Below, in pieces: positions 33,900 to 45,320 of a stretch of 64,000 bases of DNA (its first letter is position 1; every line of letters begins with the position of its first letter). This DNA is from Bombyx mori (lineage: Eukaryota; Arthropoda; Insecta; Lepidoptera; Bombycidae). Both the position numbers and the translations under genes were made by a program. The stretch spans positions 5,131,501-5,195,500 of the forward strand of contig NC_085131.1 of NCBI RefSeq assembly GCF_030269925.1, read 5' to 3'. Below the pieces are notes generated by a model that made no database searches, was not told where the DNA came from, and saw only the letters and a list, made by a program, of their open reading frames with translations.

Positions 33900-34140
33900 T
33901 TTTTTTATTGCTTAGATGGATGGACGAGCTCACAGCCCACCTGATATTAAGTGGTCACTGGAGCCCATAGACATCCACAACGTAAATGCGCCACCCACCT
34001 CGAGATATAAGTTCTAAGCTCTCAGTATAGTTACAACGGCTACCTCACCCTTCGAACCGAAACGCATTACTGCTTCACGGCGGAAATAGGCGGGGCGGTG
34101 GTACCGACCCGTGCGGACTACCAAGAGGTCCTACCACCAG
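33900..34140 (-). mobile_element. Bm1 SINE, 5'-truncated, between direct repeats
   Basis: Minus strand, from the T-tract to CTGGTGGTAGGACC. The right-hand direct repeat starts at the next base. Headless. Confidence 0.94.
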
Positions 34141-34211
34141 TTCCTAAGTAATGAACCGATTAATTAATAATTGTGTGATTTTTTGAAAACGTACATAGTA
34201 TTATTACTTAA
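34141..34211. repeat. 72-bp direct repeat, right copy
   Basis: Abuts the 5' end of the Bm1 copy. Its far end is interrupted by a family C repeat starting at 34211. Confidence 0.93.
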
Positions 34212-34413
34212 CTAGCGACCCGCCCTCGCTTCGCTTCGGAAACTGTAATTTATTATTGATTTCGCCACTATTTAATAGATTTTATTATACATATAAACCT
34301 TCCTCATTAACACTCTATCTATTAAAAAAACCGCATCAAAATCCTTTGCGTAGTTTTAAACGATTTAAGCATACATAGGGACAGAGAAAGCGTTTTTGTT
34401 TTATACTATGTAG
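34211..34413 (+). mobile_element. CTAG-headed short repeat, family C
   Basis: Starts ACTAGCGACCCGCCCTCGCT and ends near TTTATACTATGTAGT. Internally shortened. It follows the right direct repeat without a gap. Confidence 0.78.
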
Positions 34414-34692
34414 TGATTTATTAATTAATGAATTATTTGCTTAATATAATTAATTGCCTTTCACCGTTAAAGGCCGTGAATCCGCCACTGATTTTTATTT
34501 GTATTACATTGCGTGTAACAAGTCTTTAAACTGTATTCAAATTGTAAGACGGTACTTGTGTAATGGTCGTCAACAATATTCAAATTCAACTAAAATCGAT
34601 CAAAAAATCCAAAGCATTCCTTGACTGAAATATAGTTGAGGTATGAAATTGAAAAATAGAAGCTAATGAACACAATGCAAAATCTTAAAGGT

Positions 34693-34941
34693 GTTTTATT
34701 TTTATTGCTTAGATGGGTGGACGAGCTCACAGCCCACCTGGTGTTAAGTGGTTACGGGAGCCCATAGACATCTACAACGTAAATGCGCCACCCACCTTGA
34801 GACATAAGTTCTAAGGTCTCAGGTATAGTTACAACGGTTGCCCCACCTTTCTAACCGAAACGCATTACTGCTTCACGGCAGAAATAAGCAGGGTGGTGGT
34901 GCCTAACCGCGCGGACTCTCAACAGGTCCTACCACCAGTAA
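34693..34941 (-). mobile_element. Bm1 SINE, 5'-truncated, with repeated 5' end
   Basis: Minus-strand headless copy. Past its 5' end the final segment is repeated imperfectly: AGGTCCTACCACCAGTAA is followed by AGAGGTCCTACTACCAGT (about 34924-34959). Confidence 0.94.
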
Positions 34942-34959
34942 AGAGGTCCTACTACCAGT

Positions 34960-35749
34960 CCAGCAGTAAATTAATTAGTTTTAATCAAAACGTTCTTAAG
35001 AAATTACTGTAACTTTTTAAGACGACTTATCTAGTTCAGAAATGTTCAAAGTATCAAGCGAAATGAAAACGACTGAATAAATTACATCAAAACTCAGCTG
35101 CTGTTAAATGTGTTTTGACATAAAAACTACAAAGCTTTTCAGTAGGCAAATTCTCTTTATACCGCCACAGAAAGAAACGAAATACGGAGGTTCTAATGAA
35201 AAACATCTTTATGAGAATGTAATAGGGAAGTGAGCTGATAAATAATCTAATTACTGACTTTGATGTCTGTGTAAGGGAGGCTTCCGTTTCCTTTCTCGTG
35301 CATTTCAATGAGAAACCAAATAGGGAATTATTTGAATGTATTTCATTTCGTAAAATTCTAAATCTTCGTCATTATAAGAAGTTTATAAGGAAGTGGCATT
35401 TAAGTTGTGCATTCTGACAAATTCTTAACATCAAATGACGAGCTCTATTCTACTCTTCCATTAAAATATTTTGTGGTTTTGGGTTACATCCAACTTCTTA
35501 CAACTATTTACAAATTTAACTGCTTAAATTTGTTCTTACGTATGACAGATATTTTTTGCATAAGAATTCCTCGAGTGGTTGATACAAAATTTATAGTTTA
35601 GTTAGTGATCGAGATGCCAAAACTACACATAAATATACGTGTAAAATCAATAACGTTAAACGTAGATCCGACAATATTGTGCTCGAAAATTCCAAACATT
35701 GAATTTGATTAAAAAAAAATTAAAATCCCAATGTCATTTTTATCAATTA
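34960..35749. other. unassigned AT-rich DNA
   Basis: Short frames on both strands (for example 35087-35308 minus and 35407-35601 plus) have no motif. No gene called. Confidence 0.5.
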
Positions 35750-36042
35750 ACTAGCTGACCCGGCAGACTTCGTAGTGCCTCAATCGATAAATAAAAGACC
35801 TAAACTTTTTTATAAAATAAACTTAAAACAAACAAAACGAATCCGTCCGACGGGGGACACATCAAAGGAAAAACAAAATTGATATTTTTATTTGATTCCG
35901 AACATTCTCATATTTATCTACCTTTTAAACCTTCTCTGGATTTCCACAAATAATTCAAGACCAAAATTAGCTAAATCGGTCCAGCCGTTCTCGAGTTTTA
36001 GCGAGACTAACGAACAACAATTCATTTTTATATATGTAGATT
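35750..36042 (+). mobile_element. CTAG-headed short repeat, family B
   Basis: Starts ACTAGCTGACCCGGCAGACT and ends TTTTTATATATGTAGAT. One of the best-preserved family B copies here. Confidence 0.9.
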
Positions 36043-36400
36043 GGGCCGCATCCCTAAAAAAGTCGTGACATAAATGCGTTTATAGTTGCTGCCCAAGCAA
36101 CCTTTTCATGTACAGAGTTTAATGTAACCTTACACCAAATTGAAGAAGAAGGTGCTAACATCTGAAAAAAATACTTTGCTAATTAATTTAAGTGCCATTT
36201 AAATAGTTTCTCGTGGGCTCGCAAACTATCTCGAACTGCTTTGAGATCAATGACCGCGACTTTGGCTAGAGCACGTGACGTAATATAATAAATATCTAAT
36301 CACAAATAGAAGATAAATTTGTTGTAATTAAGTGATCATTATCAAATCATCGCAATCAGCGATTGATGAATTATGATTAGACTTTCGATGATGCACTTAT
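36043..36400. other. unassigned DNA
   Basis: Nothing recognised. Confidence 0.5.
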
Positions 36401-36727
36401 CTATACTAATATTATAATATTATAAAGCTGAAGAGTTTGTTTGCTTGAACGCGCTAATCTCAAGAACTACTGGACCGATTTGAAAAATTCTTCCAGTATT
36501 AGATAGCCCATTTATTGAGGAAGGCTATAAGTTATATAACATCACGTTAAAACCAATACAATTGGAGCACCAATAAAGAATGTTTCAAAATAGGGGTTTA
36601 AATAGCTCCTTAACATTATATAATTCAAAAATATTATTACTTTCTACGTAAATGAAGAGGGGGGTAAAATTTAGCGTAATGCCAAAGTAACTATTCCACG
36701 CAAACGGAGTCGGGAGCAAAAGCTAGT
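36401..36727 (-). mobile_element. CTAG-headed short repeat, family C
   Basis: The minus strand starts ACTAGCTTTTGCTCCCGACT and ends at TTATAATATTAGTATAGAT. Closely related to the plus-strand copies at 46309 and 56120 (shared AGCACCAATAAAGAATGTTT block). Confidence 0.87.
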
Positions 36728-38184
36728 ATTAAGTACAGACAAGAAGTCTGATGAAAATTATAATACATAGTTCACTTAAACAAATACAGCACTAGCTCTC
36801 TTTTGTGGTCGTGTAGTAAATATACTTATTGGCTACATCATATGGCTCACGTGAGGTAATGTTTCGGTCCCAAAATAATTGCATGTTGCATTGTAGTTTA
36901 AAAACTAAAAAACACGCTTGAATAGAAAATGTAACTGTTATTTCACTACATTTTTTTATCCCGTTAATACTGGAGGATGTTTGAGCGAACCTATAGTATT
37001 ATTGTATTGTCATCGGTCCTTGGTACGGTTGGAAATTATCATATTAGTCCGATGTCTTTAAGTCAGTGAAAAATGACATTCTAAGTTACATTTGCATACA
37101 AACGTATCTACACACATATTATATATTAAGCTAATTGACGCGTTTTAAAAATGGAGGCTTTCGGGCAGTAGATGTACCCGTTCTGACGAAACAGAAGAGG
37201 CCTCTAGCCCGCAAGCTATTAAGCTCTATCCGTAAAAGCCTCTAAAATTTAAGCAGTTAATCTAACCAAAAAGAAGAGTACTTATGATTTACACATGAAC
37301 AATGAAAATATCTAAAAGTATCTGATGAAAGCCAATGCGAAGATGAAGAGAATGAAGAAAATACGCTTTTTTCATTTTGACGATTTCAATTGAAATAGAG
37401 CCATAGGATCTTTGCACAGCCCTATAACATAGGCTCGTTGAGCGAACTATACATACAACTACGGATTGGGGTGCTGCATAAAAGCGTGATAACCGTATTG
37501 CTTAAGGCGGTTGTACTGTGTTCGCGGCCTAACAACTCTGGAACGTGCCCAATGAGTTACGCCAAATAAATTAATGATTAAATTAAAAGGCATAATATAT
37601 TTTATACTTTCACGTAATTCGAAGTTGATGTTTGAGTTTGGGTGGTAGCTCTGATATTTTGAATGAATTCAAAAATTTAAGACATGAGTGGATGAAGGGG
37701 TTAAGTACCATTTTTTAAGATTTTCGAGTTTTTACCATGATAGATGGTGCTATGAGCCTATAAACCATATTAGACCTTAAAATTTCGGGTCAAAAGGCTA
37801 TGTTTAGAAATTTCATGTGATGAAGGAGTTATACACGAAGAAGACGCACACATAACAAAAATTTGTGACGGTTTTCTCAAAATTAACAAATTGTATCATA
37901 TCCCCTTCATACACTCATGTCTTCAATTATATTAAACAATAGACGAGCTGAGTCCAAAAATAGCACAAGGCGAATTTCACCACCTTAAGATATGAGGTCT
38001 TAACTTCGCTCTGCAGCTACACTTAATAGCTTGGTGTCCACAGGGCTGTCATATTCTTTAAAATTTGTTAACTTTATTTAATATTCGCGTTCTGGGTATA
38101 TTTTATTTTGTTTCGACTCCTCGGCTAAGACTCTGCCGCGAAATGCTTAGTTCAGGCACGCAATATTATTATACTTATTATCTT
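36728..38184. other. unassigned DNA with a possible Bm1 remnant
   Basis: At about 37942-38050 an old minus-strand Bm1 may be recognised (GACGAGCTGAGTCC, CACCTTAAGATATGAGGTCTT). The rest has no recognised feature. Confidence 0.4.
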
Positions 38185-38396
38185 TCTTCGGGTTCGGGTT
38201 CTTCGAGTGGAGACCGCGCAGCGGAAGATGTAACGTGGGACGACCCCTGGCTAGGTGGTGCGATAACCTCCGAACGGTGGCCGGCAAGAAGTGGATGAGG
38301 AGAGCCGTAGACCGGGCTTAGTGGTGTGGATCGGAAGAGGCTTATGTCCAGCAGTAGACGACTGTGGGCTGTTGATGATGATGATGATGATATCTT
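38185..38396 (+). pseudogene. RTE-like LINE C-terminus with (GAT)n tail
   Basis: Encodes GDRAAEDVTW in one frame, then NLRTVAGKKWMRRAVDRA, a stop, and SEEAYVQQ-stop-TTVGC in another. This is the decayed version of the EAYIQQWTSVG ending at 5127-5300. It finishes in GATGATGATGATGATGAT, a tail of short repeats as in RTE-type elements. Non-functional. Confidence 0.78.
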
Positions 38397-38558
38397 GCCT
38401 TGTAACAGACGAGTGAACGTTTTTGAAACGCAAGCCTATAAAATGTGTGTTAAAAAAACGGCTCTGAATGAATTTCAATTGCGTTTTATCTATATTTGGT
38501 TCTTTTGGATGATAAAGTTGCCGACCACTGGACTAGTGCATTAATTTCAGAGATAAAG

Positions 38559-38795
38559 TTTTTTTTATTGCTTAGGTAGGTGGATGAGCTCACAGCCCAC
38601 CTGATGTTAAGTGGTTACTGGAGCCCATAGACATCTACAACGTAAATGCGCCTTGAGATATAAGTTCTAAGATCTCAGTATAGTTACAACGGCTGCCCCA
38701 CCCTTCAGACCGAAACACATTACTGCTTCACGGCAGAAATAGGTCAGGCGGTGGTACCTACCCGTGCGGACTCACAAGAGGTCCTACCACCAGTA
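38559..38795 (-). mobile_element. Bm1 SINE, 5'-truncated
   Basis: Minus-strand headless copy with a small internal deletion around AATGCGCC-TTGAGATAT. Ends at TTACTGGTGGTAGGACC. Confidence 0.94.
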
Positions 38796-39235
38796 ATATA
38801 CAAGAATATGAACACAAAAATTTAACTAATTTTGTAACAAGCACGCCGATCGATAACGACAAAACATTTAGATCGTACACATCAAAGAAGACGTTGTAAT
38901 TAAAAATCTAAAACGTCTTCCGAATCGCACGACGGGAGTTAATGAAATTTCTGTTCATACTTCAGCATTAAGACGGCGTTTAAATTCAAAGCTTTGAACA
39001 CGCACAAAGACTGTTAAGATCGGAAATACCAACACTAAATAAGCTAATGTCTCCCATAATCCAGCACAACGTACCGGAAAGTAATGTTACGCAAATGGCT
39101 GAACCGTAATGAACATAGGCTGACTATGTTAAGCGTTGTCTTTCATGTACCAAAGCGAAATCGGATTGAACGTAATATAGTTTTATTATTATCACTATGT
39201 TAGAACCTTGATAGAGTGCGAGTAGGGTTCGTTCT
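38796..39235. other. unassigned DNA
   Basis: Nothing recognised. Confidence 0.5.
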
Positions 39236-39662
39236 GCTTTTTCTTTTCCTACCTAAGCTGATAGCCTTCAGAGGCTATTCCAGCGTAACCTAACAAGTAG
39301 GTGAGCTCGCGGGGCTTAAACCTGACGACGTTGCTAACACTAACCTTAGCAAGAGCAGTGCTTCGGAGAATCTACTACCGGATCCGAAACGCGACCCACT
39401 GAGAAGATCCAGCGAGATACTCAGTGCGCTGTGTCTGTGAGTTAATTTACTCGTCGAGGCCTTCGTCGCAAGCGACGGGTTCGGGGAGTAGAATGACCGG
39501 TGCTTGTGGTACCTAAAAGCACAATTAATGGATCGGGAGGATCCGTAATGACGTGTTTTGGGCGACGTCGACTGTTTACCATTCGGTCTACATGATCGGG
39601 TATGTAATTTCCACTCAGCGGCCCCGACAAGAGGGTTCTCATGTCATGCCGCCTTCTCAAAA
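39236..39662 (-). mobile_element. Jockey-type LINE 3' end, second copy
   Basis: Same family as 60864-61903. A minus-strand frame (39442-39660) encodes GNYIPDHVDRMVNSRRRPKH and PPDPLIVLLGTTSTGH, matching the C-terminus of the longer copy, followed by the shared 3' UTR to a degraded A-tail (TTTTTCTTTTCC). The 5' break falls just after the MRRRHDMRTLL segment. No clear target duplication, so it is probably older than the 60.9 kb copy. Confidence 0.88.
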
Positions 39663-40131
39663 TGTTTCTCCCCGTGTATACTTCATTCTCAGATATTGGT
39701 TTCGTTAAATTTTTCGTTTTTTCTATTTATTCTATTTATGCTGCCAAGCAGTAAGATATTCGTCATACAATAAACTTAAGACATTGACCTCGTGCTACTG
39801 CAACAATGAACCTTGAGACAATCTGCTCGTACAGTACAATAAAAAAGTCCATATCTGAACGCCACCCTCTCAGATTTTCAAAGCTATCAATTTGCTTCCA
39901 TACAGAGGCAGAAAAAAATTTAAATTTGCTATTTTAATTGTAGACTTTGTGAAGAATAAGAATTTTAATAGCTTCAGACGGCTATTAATTAATGTTTTTT
40001 AAAGCGGAACCGGCAAGAAAATTCCTTTGAAAATTAATCAAATGTTTTGTAAATATTTAAACAAAAAATATTTTAAAATGCTTTTTGATGTTCCGCTTTA
40101 AGCCAATTTCACTTTAACATAAATATAAAAT
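39663..40131. other. unassigned AT-rich DNA
   Basis: Nothing recognised. Confidence 0.5.
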
Positions 40132-40366
40132 ACTAGCTGACGCTGCAGACTTTGTAGTGCCTTAATCAACAAGTAAAAGACATAAACTTTTGTATAAAAT
40201 AAACTTAAAACAAACAAAAGGAATCCGTCCGACGGGGGACACATCACCCTTTAAGCCTTCTCTAGACTTCCACTAATAATTCAAGACCAAAATTAGCCAA
40301 ATCGGTCCAGCCGTTCTCGAGTTTTAGCGAGACTAACGAACAGCAATGCAAAATGCATATATATAA
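40132..40366 (+). mobile_element. CTAG-headed short repeat, family B, internally deleted
   Basis: Starts ACTAGCTGACGCTGCAGACT. Lacks about 60 bp after GGGGGACACATCA compared with 35750, and ends CGAACAGCAATGCAAAATGC with TA-rich DNA. Confidence 0.86.
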
Positions 40367-41660
40367 AATATAAGCAATATGGGCTTATTCGGTTCGGAAT
40401 CGTCAAATGAACGTTGCAGTTAAGGGATTGTGACCGGGCCATCATTAAAACTGAAGGTGTAGTTAAATCGGTTAAGTAGCCGTAGTGGAATTAAAGTGTT
40501 CAAATTTAATAGAAATATAAATAGAAACGCCTTGACCCGGTTGAACGAAAGCGGGTATTCGGTGCACCGGATATGTTGCTTTTATTACTGATATAAAACA
40601 GTTGGTGCCAGCGGGAGGTATCTCATAGTATGTACGAGGTAATCTTCATGTTTTATCGCTAATGCGTATCGATATTTATCGTAAAGTGTTTTGTGGCTAC
40701 ATACACTGCATCGCTTTCATTTCTAGTAATAATGCGTCTCTTTGATGTTGAAGTACTAAGGAATAGCGATCTTTCTTTTTTTTATCTTCTTATTTCCTAC
40801 GCCAAAAACCAAACCCAGCAAAGCAGATTGGTTCTTAAAGACATTTTAAAAGGTGAATCGTTTAGTAAGTGACTTAATCCGGCAACATTGCGGGCTAATG
40901 ATACTGCGAATTAGGTTTGATGACAATCTCAATGCTGGTAGCTATTGCGAACCCGAATACTACTTCTACTACTATAACCCTATGTTAAGAATCGTCAGGC
41001 AGTATAATGATTTAGCTAAATGTCACGGAAACCTTGATCATTTTTTAAACTAGACTCAGGGGATTTGTCATATGTGTGAAGGATTAACTATTTAACAATG
41101 GCTAGTTGTCAATATAATGTTTGTGTTGGTGGTATATGAAACACGACAATAAGGATATATAGTAATAATAAAAAAATAAAAAAATTTTTTTTATTTGTAA
41201 TTGTTTATTTTGTTTTCAATAGCCAATTTGTAGGCTCTGTACATTAATACGGATTTTCTGAGTGCATATATCATTTAGATTGCAATCCAGATTAGATTTA
41301 GTATTACTTACTATTTGTATGATTTAGCTAATATGTAATGTACTCTAATGATTGTGATTTGTTTTGAGCATCAATAAAAAAAAACGGCATAACCGTCTTC
41401 TCGTAGCCATCTAATCGTGTGAAAAACTTATTAGTTAGTTGGTTTAGATAACACAATAGGTAAAACAACCTATGTAGGCCGCGGAACAGTCCAGTGGGAA
41501 CTCCTGAAACCAGGAGGTTTGAAAAGTGACATAACCGTTACACCGTACTTTTTGGGATTCTGCCATTTTTAAAGGGACAAAGTAACCATTTAATAGATAG
41601 GGACCTTTAGCTAATGCATTCGATACAGGAGTAACATATCGATGAAATTACAGAACAACT
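40367..41660. other. unassigned DNA
   Basis: No gene or element recognised. Confidence 0.5.
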
Positions 41661-41901
41661 TTACTGGTGGTGGTAGGACCTCTTGTGAGTCCGCATGGTT
41701 AGGTACCCAGCCTATTTTTGCCGTGAAGCAGTAATGCGTTTCGGTTTGAAGGGTGGGGCAGCCGTTGTAACTATACTGAGACCTTAGAACTTATATCTCA
41801 AGGTGGGTGGCGCATTTACCTTGTAGATGTCATTGGGCTCCAACAACCACTTAACATCAAGTGGGCTGTAAGCTCGTCCACCATCTAAGCAATTAAAAAA
41901 A
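41661..41901 (+). mobile_element. Bm1 SINE, 5'-truncated
   Basis: Starts TTACTGGTGGTGGTAGGACC, with an extra GGT relative to other copies at the truncation point. Complete body and an A-rich tail after ATCTAAGC. Confidence 0.94.
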
Positions 41902-42445
41902 ATTGCACACGATTTCAATTCGCCTCATTTTATTTTTATTGTAGAAAAGCTCACAAGCGAAACGGTTGGACTCTGCGAGTGTCCACTGCCGGCGGACATT
42001 GCGATTTCAACACAAAAATTAAAAAAAAAAACGTCTCGAATCTGTTTGTGGAGCTCTGCAAAGCGAATGTACATCTCGGATAAAGTCGTTTTGTAATGTC
42101 TGCATCTGCAACGAGTTACTCCTACTGGAGTGGAGCGATCTCTTAACTTCAAAGAGCATTTTTTTATTTCACTCAATAGGGGTGGAGGGGGTCAAGTTGC
42201 ACCCCGTGCACTGTGTTTAATGGAACTTTGCGAAGGGGTCGACTTCTCAATTTCATTGTATAAAGGCTTTCCACCCTTCATGATGGCAAGTGTAGCCAGG
42301 AAGATGGCACTTGCCCGTGTATCGACAATAGTGAATGTGGTACTGTTACATGTGCCCCTCAATAATAACGTGATATAAATAATAATACCGACTAAGGCAT
42401 TCTTGAATGCATCGTGTCTATATAAAGACGAGTTAAAGACGATTC
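41902..42445. other. unassigned DNA with overlapping open frames
   Basis: Frames on both strands at 42130-42533 overlap (82 codons plus, 113 codons minus). The block around 42175-42330 is less AT-rich (GGTGGAGGGGGTCAAGTTGC). Neither protein shows a motif, and the minus frame runs into the LINE tail at 42446, so I call neither a gene. Confidence 0.4.
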
Positions 42446-42581
42446 GGTAGGCAGCGGCTTGGCTCGGTAGGCAGCGGCTTGGCTCTGCCCCTGGCATTGC
42501 TGAAGTCCATGGGCGACGGTAACCACTCACCATCAGGTGGGCCGTATGCTCGTCTGCCTACAAGGGAAATAAAAAAAAAAA
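42446..42581 (+). mobile_element. LINE 3' end with duplicated 20-bp start
   Basis: The 3' terminus of the RLWNELP-type LINE on the plus strand ends CAAGGGAAATAAAAAAAAAAA. Its 5' edge repeats GGTAGGCAGCGGCTTGGCTC twice in tandem (about 42449-42488), the same part of the element that is expanded fourfold at 14130-14205. Confidence 0.9.
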
Positions 42582-43006
42582 GTTTTTTTACTAAAGCGCG
42601 GCAGAACAGATTTGGCTTGAGCAGCGGAAACAGCGTTTTTTACTATTTCTTTATAAAATAAATTCAGTGCCAGTCACAGTGTCCTTTTTTAAAAAGAGCT
42701 CCTGGACCCACCCCGTGACAGTACCCCCCAATAATATCTGCAGTAATTAGTCGAATACGCTGAATAGGTACGGCGACAAGTGATATCTATTAGAAGATTA
42801 AATAAGCGTAAAGGAATAAAGATTTCGTTTTCAAAGCTAGTCTTCTCTGTTATTGGTATTAAAAAAAGACGGTTATTAAACAAGAAAAAAGTATCCAGAC
42901 ACCGAAAACTAAATATCTGATACGAATATATTTGCTCAGACCGAAAATCGAACCTAGACTGTGGTATAAAAGGACTGCTAACGACAATTATTTCATTTAT
43001 ATTTAT
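42582..43006. other. unassigned DNA
   Basis: Nothing recognised. Confidence 0.5.
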
Positions 43007-43207
43007 ATAGCGACCCGCCTTCGCTTCGCTTCGGAAACATTAAAACACACATGAAACCAAAAAAAAAAAAAAAGTAGCCTATGTTCATCAGGGACAATGT
43101 CGGCTTCTAATGGAAAAAGAAGTTTTCAAATCGGTCCAGTAGTTTCGGAGCCTATTCGAAACAAACAAACAAACAAATCTTTCCTCTTTATAATATTAGT
43201 ATAGATT
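43007..43207 (+). mobile_element. CTAG-headed short repeat, family C
   Basis: Starts AGCGACCCGCCTTCGCTTCG and ends TTATAATATTAGTATAGATT, with ATCGGTCCAGTAGTTTCGGA and (AAAC)n near the end. Confidence 0.87.
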
Positions 43208-43211
43208 AATA

Positions 43212-43637
43212 TAGTTATATTAATAGGTAAAGCAAAAACTTTGTACCGATTTTTAAGAAAATTGCGCGGACGGAGGAGTATAAAATTTCTCACATTTATA
43301 GAGAATATAGGGAGAGTGTAGAATTTTAATTTTTTTTTTAAATTATGCATATTAATACAATAAAACAATAAAAAAAATACACATACTACCATGTATTTGA
43401 CACACATACGCATGCCTACTATTTGTTTAATGTCAAACCTTTTGTATTGCTTATAGTCTGTGGTCAAATTCAGAATAGATTAAATATTGTTTGTCTTTAA
43501 ATATTTCTCTAAAGTGTAGTCTTGGCGAAATCTGTGATTAAAGAAGTAAAATAGTCTTTGACAATAGAATCATAATAGTGTACAAAATTATAATTTCAAT
43601 GAATTATAGTCGAATTTCCACTATCGGGGCACTACTA
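43212..43637 (-). mobile_element. CTAG-headed short repeat, family A
   Basis: Minus-strand copy from TAGTAGTGCCCCGATAGTGG (head) to AGCAAAAACTTTGTACC (tail). It lies directly next to the family C copy and a Bm1 remnant. The 113-codon minus frame through it is an accident of the repeat. Confidence 0.87.
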
Positions 43638-43828
43638 GCTTTATTAATTGCGTAGATAAGTGATCGAGTCCACGGGCTACTTGATGACATATGAGGTCGA
43701 AATTTCAATTGATTTCTATGATGGGTGTTCCACCCTTCAAACTGAAACGCATGTATGCTTCGCGGCACAAATAAGTAGTAAAGTGGTGACTACCCGTACG
43801 GGCTTACAAAAGGCCCTGCCACCAGTTA
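43638..43828 (-). mobile_element. degenerate Bm1 remnant
   Basis: The order matches a minus-strand Bm1: TTGCGTAGATAAGTGATCGAG, CCACCCTTCAAACTGAAACG, GGCCCTGCCACCAGTTA. It ends at the same truncation point as young headless copies, despite heavy divergence. Confidence 0.75.
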
Positions 43829-44449
43829 TGGACTTCAAACATAATCAACAATACTCCTAAGTCAATAATATTTCCAAAAGAACGCAATATATTCGAAGGC
43901 AATTAAATAGATATGTAACATAACATCAGATTTCACTGCTTTTCCTTATATTGGCCTGTATTGAGTAATCCACGCGGGTCAGCAATTAAAGGGATCGCGG
44001 CCAATTTATGGACCTTTATTAATTTCGGGGGAAGTCAAAGGATTTCAATGCGAAGGTCCGATTATTATAAACGAGAGTAGTTTTAGAAGTGACTCCTATT
44101 ATATGTGAATCAACTAGGGTTACGTCGACTAAAATGTAGATTAGATATTTTGTACTGTTCAGTATTCAAAGCTTTACATATTCGTTAGTTAAAAGAAAGG
44201 ACGGTTCAAGTCTTGCAAGTGACTATTAAAACTCTAAGTAAAATATTCGAAACGTTGGGAATAATGTACTGACAATAAATAAAAACGGTAAAAGTAGTTA
44301 TAAAATTAGGTATACCAGTTAAGGATATATAAGTATATGTTAAGAGTAAGACAGGGGCAATTGGAGGACCTTGCGAGGGCCCTATGTATCAAACAATCTT
44401 ATCTCTCAATCTGACAGCATTCAAGATTTTGTGTCTCCGGACTCCAGCT
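43829..44449. other. unassigned DNA
   Basis: Nothing recognised. Confidence 0.5.
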
Positions 44450-44776
44450 TGAAGTCATCGTAGTCTCAAGGATAAAACGGCCGGTGTACTTAGATTGAGC
44501 AAAAAGACTTCGCCGGTGTTCAAATCCCGCAGGCAGATATCAACTTTCCTAATGAAATACGTGCATAACGCAAATTCACGAATGGCTTCCACGACGAAGG
44601 AATAACGTCGTGTAATAAAAATCAAGATAGCAAAAATTGTACCATTTACAGTAATTACTATACAAATAATAGTTCTCAAGTCTCAAGTGGCGGTATCGGC
44701 ATGGTGCAAATGTCTATGGGCCCCGGTAACCACTTAACATCGTAAGCCGTGAGCTTTTTCATCCGTCTACGCAATT
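44450..44776 (+). mobile_element. old Bm1 SINE with head, internally deleted
   Basis: Diverged tRNA-like head (GTAGTCTCAAGGATAAAACG, then GGTGTTCAAATCCC as B-box), middle segment (TTCCACGACGAAGGAATAAC), and then a body with about 100 bp deleted, ending TGGGCCCCGGTAACCACTTA ... CGTCTACGCAA. Confidence 0.83.
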
Positions 44777-44939
44777 TGATCATTTTAGTTAATAATAAAG
44801 TCATCACCACCATCATATTGTATTTCATTTCATTAGCAGACTACCGCAGAAACACCAATTGATGCTCATCATACCGAAATACTTGATTACAAGGTAGAAG
44901 CGAGATTGAAGGAGGTAGCAACTGCTCACTCAGTTCAAA
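44777..44939. other. unassigned DNA
   Basis: Nothing recognised. Confidence 0.5.
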
Positions 44940-45320
44940 AAGATGTGTGGTGTCGTGGGACACCGGATTAAAACGAAGTTCCTTATTATTAAAAATATTA
45001 ATTTTAAGTTCTATTTGAGGTATAAAGAAAATAAAACTGGAGGTTTCGCAACACGGTCATTCGGTGACGTGCGAACTTATTGTGGTACACTTCATTCACG
45101 GCTGTTTGCATAGGAGTTAGTTGTATTGCGCAAACGAACGCTCTGAGATCGTGGTCAATGAATGATAAAAAAATATATTATTTTTTGTACGTTATGACAA
45201 AGTTAAGTCGTACACTGTGTGGTATTACTAATAAAAATCTTACGTTACGGACGTTTTTTCCCGGTTAGGGTACCTCCCCGCACCGTCCCACAAGAAACTT
45301 CGTTCCAAAAATTCCGAGAG
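44940..45320. mobile_element. possible foldback DNA element
   Basis: GTCGTGGGACACCGG ... AACGAAGTTCC at the left (about 44952-44983) and, inverted, CCGTCCCACAAGAAACTTCGTTCC at the right (about 45283-45306) share AACGAAGTT and GTGGGAC. I remember similar motifs from lepidopteran repeats, but boundaries and class are uncertain. The interior is AT-rich and non-coding. Confidence 0.4.

Noticed and set aside
42130..42533. Opposing 82- and 113-codon frames
   Set aside because: They overlap on opposite strands, neither has a motif, and the minus frame enters a LINE tail.
43126..43467. 113-codon minus frame
   Set aside because: It runs through family C and family A repeats and is not conserved in their other copies.
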